Shown piece after piece: positions 1 to 7,301 of a DNA stretch of 7,301 nucleotides (positions are counted from its first letter, which is position 1; each line of letters begins with the position of its first letter). The notes below the pieces were generated by a model that made no database searches, was not told the origin of the DNA, and saw nothing but the letters and a program-made list of their open reading frames with translations. The translations under genes and the position numbers were made by a program. This DNA comes from Lachnospiraceae bacterium. GTDB lineage: Bacteria; Bacillota_A; Clostridia; Lachnospirales; Lachnospiraceae. The DNA is taken from assembly GCA_017652545.1 (NCBI GenBank), contig JAGCAV010000116.1, positions 1 through 7,301 on the forward strand, read 5' to 3'.

Positions 1-2
1 CT

Positions 3-53
3 TTTGACTATAAGACCCTTTCCGGCCCTGAAATTTCGATCAAGAACGAATAA
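3..53 (+). pseudogene. Upstream part of the Cache sensor domain, cut off by an in-frame TAA
   Basis: The frame of the following kinase gene is open from the window edge to codon 48-50 and then hits TAA at 51-53. The upstream codons read ...LSGPEISIKNE. The codons right after the stop read SPEKKVVIAVPIR, the typical strand leading into the second half of an extracellular Cache sensor domain. The two sides therefore look like one continuous domain interrupted by a nonsense codon. A single-base change from TAC or TAT (Tyr) would explain it. The gene must start upstream of the window, because a first Cache half and an N-terminal membrane helix are expected. A sequencing or assembly error is an alternative. 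Sixteen codons alone are weak evidence; the argument rests on continuity of the domain across the stop. Confidence 0.5.
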
Positions 54-71
54 AGCCCGGAAAAGAAGGTT

Positions 72-2702
<2,631 letters not shown>

Positions 2703-2724
2703 GATACGGTCAGGACGCGGGTCC

Positions 2725-2757
2725 GGCCGGTGGATCAGCTGCATGGCAGCGCCGGCC
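2725..2757 (+). other. Imperfect hairpin in the gap between the first two kinase genes
   Basis: The 89-bp gap contains nested inverted repeats. GGCCGG (2725-2730) pairs with CCGGCC (2752-2757), and inside it GCTGC (2738-2742) pairs with GCAGC (2746-2750) around the triloop ATG. The two stems are separated by 7 nt on one side and 1 nt on the other. No T-run follows, so it is not a standard intrinsic terminator. It could mark an RNA processing site or tune expression of the second gene, or be chance in GC-rich DNA. No convincing -35/-10 promoter was seen in the gap, so the two genes are probably co-transcribed. Confidence 0.35.
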
Positions 2758-2775
2758 AGGTGCATGATTATGTGC

Positions 2776-2783
2776 GGGAGAGG
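2776..2783 (+). promoter_or_regulatory. Ribosome binding site of the permease-kinase gene
   Basis: GGGAGAGG ends 8 nt before the ATG at 2792. It supports that ATG as the true start, giving an N-terminus just ahead of the first permease helix, as is usual for the APC family. Confidence 0.7.
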
Positions 2784-2791
2784 TTTGCAGC

Positions 2792-5626
2792 ATGGATAAA
2801 CAGACCAGTGTAAAAGGATTGGACAGATACCTTTCCTCTCTTGATGTCTGGGCGATGGCCTTCGGCTGTATGGTCGGCTGGGGCGTTTTTGTCATGCCCG
2901 GAACGACCTTCCTTCCGGTCGCGGGGCCGGCGGGGACAGTGATCGCCCTGGTGATCGGCATGATCGTGATGCTGGTCATCGGCGCAAATACATCCTGGCT
3001 GATGGTCCGCAGTCCGAGGACCGGTGGTGTATATGGTTATACGAAGGAAGCCTTCGGGCGGGATCATGCCTTTCTGTGCGCCTGGTTTCTCTGTCTTTCC
3101 TATCTGACGATCGTGTTCCTGAACGGGAGCGCCCTGTTTGTCGTGATCCGGACGCTGCTGGGCGAAAGCATTCAGACCGGGTTTTATTATACGGTAGCGG
3201 GAAACAGGATCTATCTTAAGGAGGTCGCCACCTCCGTTCTCGCGCTGGCCGGGATCGGCCTGCTGTTTGTGGTGGCGAAACCCATTCTGCAGCGCCTTCA
3301 CACGGTTTTTTCAGTCGTCCTGTTCCTGGGAATTGCCGCAATCGCTCTGATCTGCCTGCCCGGCACCATGAAAGCTGATGTTCTTCATACATTCGGAACG
3401 CAGGGCATCAACCGCCCCTTTGCTGTTTTCAGTCTGGTCATCCTGGCTCCGTGGGCTTTCGTCGGCTTTGAGATCACCTCTTTTGAAACGGCGCATTTCA
3501 GGTTCCCGAAAAAAAGGACCGGGAGGATTCTGATCGCGGCAATCCTGATGGCCGGCTTTGCCTACATTTCCATGACGCTCTCGAGCATATCCGCGCTTCC
3601 GGAAGGAAGCGCTTCCTGGCAGGACTATATTTCGGGTCTTGACAGGCTGAGCGGTGTCGTTTCCGTCCCGACCTTCTATGCGGCCGGCGCTGCCATGGGC
3701 AGATACGGACTTGTCCTGATCGGGATCACGGCGCTGTGTGCGATCATGACGGGCATTATCGGGGCATACCGGGCTCTGGTGCGGGTCCTGTCCACCATGG
3801 CGGAGGATAAGATCCTGTCAGAGAGATTCTCAAAAACGACGTACAGCATCCTGTTTGTCATGGCGCTTTCGATCCTGATCTCACTGCTGGGACGCAATAC
3901 GCTGAACTGGTTTGTGGATCTGACATCCTTTGGCGCGATCGTCGCCTACGGGTATACCTGCGCGGCTGCCTTCAGGATCGCGAAGGCCGAGAACAACAGG
4001 AGGATCATGATACTTGGCCTGACCGGGGCGGTCATTGCGGCATCTTTTGCCATCGTTCAGCTGATCCCCCACCTGGCTGCCATGGACGCCATGGGACCTG
4101 AAGCGTTTATGCTTCTTTCGCTGTGGTGCCTGCTTGGCTTTGTGTTTTACTGGAGGACGATCCGCCGCGGCACGCTGACGGAATACAGCGGCATTTCAAC
4201 TTCCGGAACGGTCCTGTTCGCGCTGCTCGTCTATTCCGCTCTTATGTGGCTGGCAAAGCGGATGGCCGCAAAGAACAGCCTGGAGGAGGTGCGCGCATCG
4301 CTTGTCTCGGGCATGGTGGTCCTGATCCTGATCATTTTTGCCGGTTTTGTGGTCATGCTTTATGTCCAGGAAGTGGTCCGAAGGAAACATGAGTCTCTGG
4401 AAAGGGAAAAGATAAGGGCTGTGGAGGGAAGCCTGGCAAAAAGCCGGTTCCTTTTCAACATGTCCCATGACATCCGCACACCGATGAATGCGATCGTGGG
4501 CTATACGGATCTGGCAAGGAAAGAGACATCCGCAGAAGCAATGCGTGCCTACCTGGACAAGATCGATACTTCAGGAAAACACCTGCTGTCCCTGCTCAAT
4601 GACCTGCTGGAAATGAGCCGGATCGAGAGCGGCAATACGCAGCTGCAGTATGAGCCTGCGGATCTGTGCGGGATCATCGAAGAGATCGGGGATCTGTTTG
4701 CCGGGCAGATGGAACAGAAGGGGCTGGCTTTTTCCGTACATGATTCACAGGTGCCCGACCGCTATGTCTGGTGCGACAAAAAGAGCCTGAACCGCATTCT
4801 GCTGAATGTTGTCAGCAATGCCTATAAATTCACGCCGTCCGGCGGGACGGTCTCCGTCACGCTGTTTGAGTCCGGCAGCCCGGAAGAAGGGTACGGTACC
4901 TATGAGTTCCGGATCCAGGACAGCGGGATCGGCATGTCCCGGGCGTTTGTGGACAAAATGTTTACCGCGTTTGAACGCGAGCGTACTTCCACGGACAGCG
5001 GGCAGGAGGGCACCGGTCTCGGCCTTGCCATCACAAAAAGCCTGGTGAACCTGATGGGCGGGACGATCGACGTGCTCACTTCGCCGGGCGGCGGCACACA
5101 GATCATCATCCGGATGAAGCTGCGGCTGGCGGAAGAAGCGGATCTTCCCAAAGCGGCTGCGGCCGCCGGCACAGAGGAGGAGATCGATTTTACGAACAGG
5201 CGGCTTCTGCTGGTCGAGGACAATGCCATCAATATGGAAATTGCAAAGATGATCCTGCAGCAGCAGGGATTTATGGTGGAGACGGCGGAAAACGGAAAGA
5301 TCGCCGTGGATATGGTCGCATCCTCCGAACCCGGGTACTTCGACGCAGTTCTGATGGATATCCAGATGCCCGTCATGGATGGCTATACAGCCGCAAGAGC
5401 GATCCGGTCGCTTGAAGATCCGCAGCTTGCGGACATCCCGATCCTTGCGATGACAGCCAACGCTTTCCAGGAGGATGTCCGGGCGGCGCTTGACGCCGGC
5501 ATGCAGGCGCATATCGCCAAGCCGGTCGACGTAAACGACATGATGGAAAAGCTTAAAAAGGTGCTGAGGGAAGGTACAGGCGATGCAGCTGCCGATAACG
5601 GCGCAAAGGAGGACGGAAGATCATGA
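2792..5626 (+). CDS. APC-family amino-acid permease-like domain fused to a hybrid histidine kinase (HisKA-HATPase-REC)
   Basis: This 944-residue protein joins a transporter fold to a kinase. Residues 17-455 read as a complete APC-superfamily permease. They include the unwound TM1 motif GWGVFVMPG (29-37), the TM6 motif GFE (225-227) with a following Glu232 and FPKK, a long outer loop after TM7, and the inner loop RVLSTMAEDKILSERFSK (331-348) typical of loop 8-9. Two more helices (about 469-488 and 505-526) bring the total to about 14 and place the C-terminus in the cytoplasm. A short charged linker (527-550) follows; no STAC or PAS domain is evident. The kinase has H-box MSHDIRTPMN with His559, N-box Asn672/Asn676, G1 DSGIGM (710-715) and G2 GTGLGLA (740-746). 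The receiver (about 804-924) has Glu809/Asp810, Asp856, Thr888 and Lys910. All key kinase and receiver residues are present, so it should be active. By analogy with CbrA, a sodium/solute-symporter-type sensor kinase, it may sense amino-acid binding or flux; whether it transports is unknown. Its stop overlaps the next start, implying co-translation. Confidence 0.92.
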   Translation: MDKQTSVKGLDRYLSSLDVWAMAFGCMVGWGVFVMPGTTFLPVAGPAGTVIALVIGMIVMLVIGANTSWLMVRSPRTGGVYGYTKEAFGRDHAFLCAWFLCLSYLTIVFLNGSALFVVIRTLLGESIQTGFYYTVAGNRIYLKEVATSVLALAGIGLLFVVAKPILQRLHTVFSVVLFLGIAAIALICLPGTMKADVLHTFGTQGINRPFAVFSLVILAPWAFVGFEITSFETAHFRFPKKRTGRILIAAILMAGFAYISMTLSSISALPEGSASWQDYISGLDRLSGVVSVPTFYAAGAAMGRYGLVLIGITALCAIMTGIIGAYRALVRVLSTMAEDKILSERFSKTTYSILFVMALSILISLLGRNTLNWFVDLTSFGAIVAYGYTCAAAFRIAKAENNRRIMILGLTGAVIAASFAIVQLIPHLAAMDAMGPEAFMLLSLWCLLGFVFYWRTIRRGTLTEYSGISTSGTVLFALLVYSALMWLAKRMAAKNSLEEVRASLVSGMVVLILIIFAGFVVMLYVQEVVRRKHESLEREKIRAVEGSLAKSRFLFNMSHDIRTPMNAIVGYTDLARKETSAEAMRAYLDKIDTSGKHLLSLLNDLLEMSRIESGNTQLQYEPADLCGIIEEIGDLFAGQMEQKGLAFSVHDSQVPDRYVWCDKKSLNRILLNVVSNAYKFTPSGGTVSVTLFESGSPEEGYGTYEFRIQDSGIGMSRAFVDKMFTAFERERTSTDSGQEGTGLGLAITKSLVNLMGGTIDVLTSPGGGTQIIIRMKLRLAEEADLPKAAAAAGTEEEIDFTNRRLLLVEDNAINMEIAKMILQQQGFMVETAENGKIAVDMVASSEPGYFDAVLMDIQMPVMDGYTAARAIRSLEDPQLADIPILAMTANAFQEDVRAALDAGMQAHIAKPVDVNDMMEKLKKVLREGTGDAAADNGAKEDGRS
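5605..5612 (+). promoter_or_regulatory. Strong ribosome binding site inside the end of the permease-kinase gene
   Basis: AAAGGAGG is a near-perfect Shine-Dalgarno sequence ending 10 nt before the ATG at 5623. It lies in the last codons of the permease-kinase gene and fixes the start of the third gene. The in-frame ATG at residue 12 has an AGGAG only about 2 nt upstream, which is too close. Confidence 0.8.
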
Positions 5627-7301
5627 GGACAGGCATGTATAACAGAACAGGAGATATGCTGCGCGCTCTGTCGGTCTTCATGGGGGTGTTTCTGACAGTC
5701 CTGCTGATACCGGCGGTCATCGCGTGTGCGGATGAAGAGCCGGAAACGGTCCGCGTGGGATATTACGAAAACGAAGTGTTTCAGGAAGGCGCGATGGAAG
5801 GCGCCGTCAAAACAGGCTACGCATATGAATACTACCGCAAGCTTTCCGAATATACGGGATGGAAGTATGAGTATGTGTATGGCGGATTCAATGATGTTTA
5901 CCGGATGCTCCTGGACGGGGAGGTCGATCTGCTGGCCGGTCTCGCGTGGCGGGAGGAGCGTGCGGACCTGATCGGCTATCCGGAAGCCATTATGGGCAGA
6001 GAATCCTATTATCTTGTCAGGCATGATTCGGATGTGAATATCACCGCGGATCCGGCAAGCATGGAAGGATGCAGGATCGGTGTGCTGGACAGTGCCATGG
6101 TGAGCGTGCTGGAGCAGTATCTGGAGGAGAGGCATGTCAATGCCGAAGTGATCACCTATGCCGACCATACGCAGCTGTTCAATGCTTTCGAATCGCATGA
6201 TTTTGATGTCCTCGCCGCCGAGAGCGATGGCGCCCAGGGCAGGGATCACATGGAGGTCCTGTCGGAGTTCGGCGCGTCGGATTATTACCTGTGTGTCAAT
6301 ATCAGGCGGCCGGACCTGCTCTCACAGCTGAACACTGCCCAGTCGCTTCTGGCGGCTGAGGAACCCAACTACCTGAATTCGCTCAGAGCCAGGTATTATT
6401 CCGTCAGCGTCACGTCAAGGGCGTTTTCAAAGGCCGAACGGGAATGGATGGAGACACATGATTCTCTTCATGTCGGCTATCTGGAGAATTATCTGCCCTA
6501 CAGTGACACGGATTCCCAGGGTCAGGCGACGGGTGTGATCAAGGATATGGTCCCTGCCATTCTGAATACCTTCGGCATGACGGACATCAAAGTGACTTAC
6601 AGCGGGTACAGAAGTTACGATGACATGATCGCGGATATCAGCAGCGGCGCGATTGATGCCGCGTTTCCCGTAGGGGGCGGCCTCTACTACTCCGAGGAGA
6701 ACGGAATCTATCAGTCCAGCCCCGTGGTATCAGCTCCGACGGAACTGGTCTACAAAGGCGCGTTTGATGAGGATACAACAGCCGCCTTCGCAGTCAACGA
6801 AAACAACCGGATGCAGTATTACTATGTCCGGACAAACTATCCTGACGCTGAGATCACATTTTTCCCATCGATCGATGAGTGCCTGGGCGCGGTCCTTTCC
6901 GGCAAGGCCGGCTGCACAACGCTGAACGGCCTCCGCGCCAACGATATCCTGAAAAACAGCCGGTATAAAGGGCTGTCCCTTCGCAGGACTAACAGGAATG
7001 ATGACCGCGGCTTCGGCATAAAGATCGGCAATGAAGGCCTGCTGAAGCTTCTGAACAGGGGCATCAATGTTCTCGGAAGCGACTATGCCCAGAATATTTC
7101 CTTCCGTTATACGGGCGGCCTGTATTCCCAGAGCTTTCTTGACGTGCTGCGCGAGCATATGGCGCTGTTCGGAACGATTATTCTGGCTGTCGCCGTTCTT
7201 GTGATCTGGCTGCTTGTGCGCGACACGGGGCGCTCCAGGAAGGAGGTCAGGGAGAAGGAGAGAGCCAGGCTGGAGCTGGAGGCAAAGAACAGGGAACTGG
7301 C
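5623..7301 (+). CDS. Membrane sensor with two tandem SBP_bac_3 domains, BvgS-like, probable histidine kinase; 3' end beyond window
   Basis: The frame stays open from ATG 5623 to the window end (559 codons plus two bases). Residues 16-36 are a hydrophobic signal segment ending in VIACA. This fits both signal peptidase I (A-C-A before Asp37) and a lipobox (VIAC, Cys35). Residues about 43-262 form a first periplasmic-binding-protein fold starting VRVGYYEN. Its REER stretch (110-113) places Arg113 where amino-acid-binding proteins such as HisJ hold the ligand carboxylate. Residues about 282-500 form a second fold starting LHVGYLEN, ending in a variant GGGLYYSEENGIYQSSPVV region with no matching Arg. 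A membrane helix (about 513-533) and a charged coiled coil (534-559) follow. This is the layout of BvgS/EvgS-type Venus-flytrap kinases, so HisKA, HATPase and probably REC domains are expected downstream. A GGDEF or other output cannot be excluded. The start overlaps the permease-kinase stop as ATGA, so the two proteins are probably made together. Confidence 0.88.
   Translation, partial: MRTGMYNRTGDMLRALSVFMGVFLTVLLIPAVIACADEEPETVRVGYYENEVFQEGAMEGAVKTGYAYEYYRKLSEYTGWKYEYVYGGFNDVYRMLLDGEVDLLAGLAWREERADLIGYPEAIMGRESYYLVRHDSDVNITADPASMEGCRIGVLDSAMVSVLEQYLEERHVNAEVITYADHTQLFNAFESHDFDVLAAESDGAQGRDHMEVLSEFGASDYYLCVNIRRPDLLSQLNTAQSLLAAEEPNYLNSLRARYYSVSVTSRAFSKAEREWMETHDSLHVGYLENYLPYSDTDSQGQATGVIKDMVPAILNTFGMTDIKVTYSGYRSYDDMIADISSGAIDAAFPVGGGLYYSEENGIYQSSPVVSAPTELVYKGAFDEDTTAAFAVNENNRMQYYYVRTNYPDAEITFFPSIDECLGAVLSGKAGCTTLNGLRANDILKNSRYKGLSLRRTNRNDDRGFGIKIGNEGLLKLLNRGINVLGSDYAQNISFRYTGGLYSQSFLDVLREHMALFGTIILAVAVLVIWLLVRDTGRSRKEVREKERARLELEAKNREL

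Noticed and set aside
2725..2757. Intrinsic terminator after the first kinase gene
   Set aside because: The hairpin is interrupted and is followed by AGGTGCATG rather than a T-run, so termination there is not supported.
2703..2813. In-frame 36-codon extension after the TAA of the first gene (DTVRTRVRPVDQLHG...)
   Set aside because: The second receiver domain is already complete with its last helix before the stop. The extension matches nothing known to me, and an open run of this length is unremarkable in GC-rich DNA.
3509..3515. Run of seven A in the permease part, a possible slippage or frameshift site
   Set aside because: It encodes Lys-Lys in the normal FPKKR loop after TM6. The frame is intact on both sides, and no alternative frame gives a meaningful product.
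4123..4392. Plus-strand overlapping frame of 89 codons inside the permease-kinase gene
   Set aside because: It is an out-of-frame shadow of helices 12-14 of the permease part, with no supporting ribosome binding site or recognisable domain.

Overview
The window looks like a chromosomal signalling locus from a moderately GC-rich, Gram-positive anaerobe, most likely Bacillota of the class Clostridia (Lachnospiraceae-like). The grounds are a strong AAAGGAGG ribosome binding site, frequent AGG arginine codons, and the wording of the kinase motifs (for example GSTGLGMPITKS and DWKMPGMDG), which is typical of the large hybrid kinases of gut and rumen Clostridia. This placement is inference; no rRNA or marker gene is present.

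The window is almost entirely coding on the + strand and holds three consecutive large sensor kinase genes. Positions 72-2702 encode a hybrid histidine kinase: remnant of an extracellular Cache-type sensor, one membrane helix, coiled coil, PAS-like domain, HisKA, HATPase and two receiver domains. Its reading frame continues upstream to the window edge but is cut by an in-frame TAA at 51-53 inside the sensor domain, so the allele may be broken, or the stop may be an assembly error. After an 89-bp gap with an imperfect hairpin, positions 2792-5626 encode the most striking protein. It is a complete APC-superfamily amino-acid permease-like membrane domain (about 14 helices) fused directly to HisKA, HATPase and a receiver domain. 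Its stop codon overlaps the start of the third gene (5623 to beyond 7301), which encodes two tandem solute-binding-protein (SBP_bac_3, BvgS-like) domains, a membrane helix and the start of a cytoplasmic coiled coil. The expected kinase part lies outside the window.

Together these suggest a co-transcribed set of sensors that read extracellular small molecules, probably amino acids, in three different ways: Cache pocket, permease fold and Venus-flytrap fold. The two kinases whose C-termini are visible both end in receiver domains. No Hpt domain, DNA-binding output domain or transport ATPase is visible, so the phosphorelay partner and output must be encoded elsewhere. No RNA genes, mobile elements, CRISPR arrays or clear terminators were seen.
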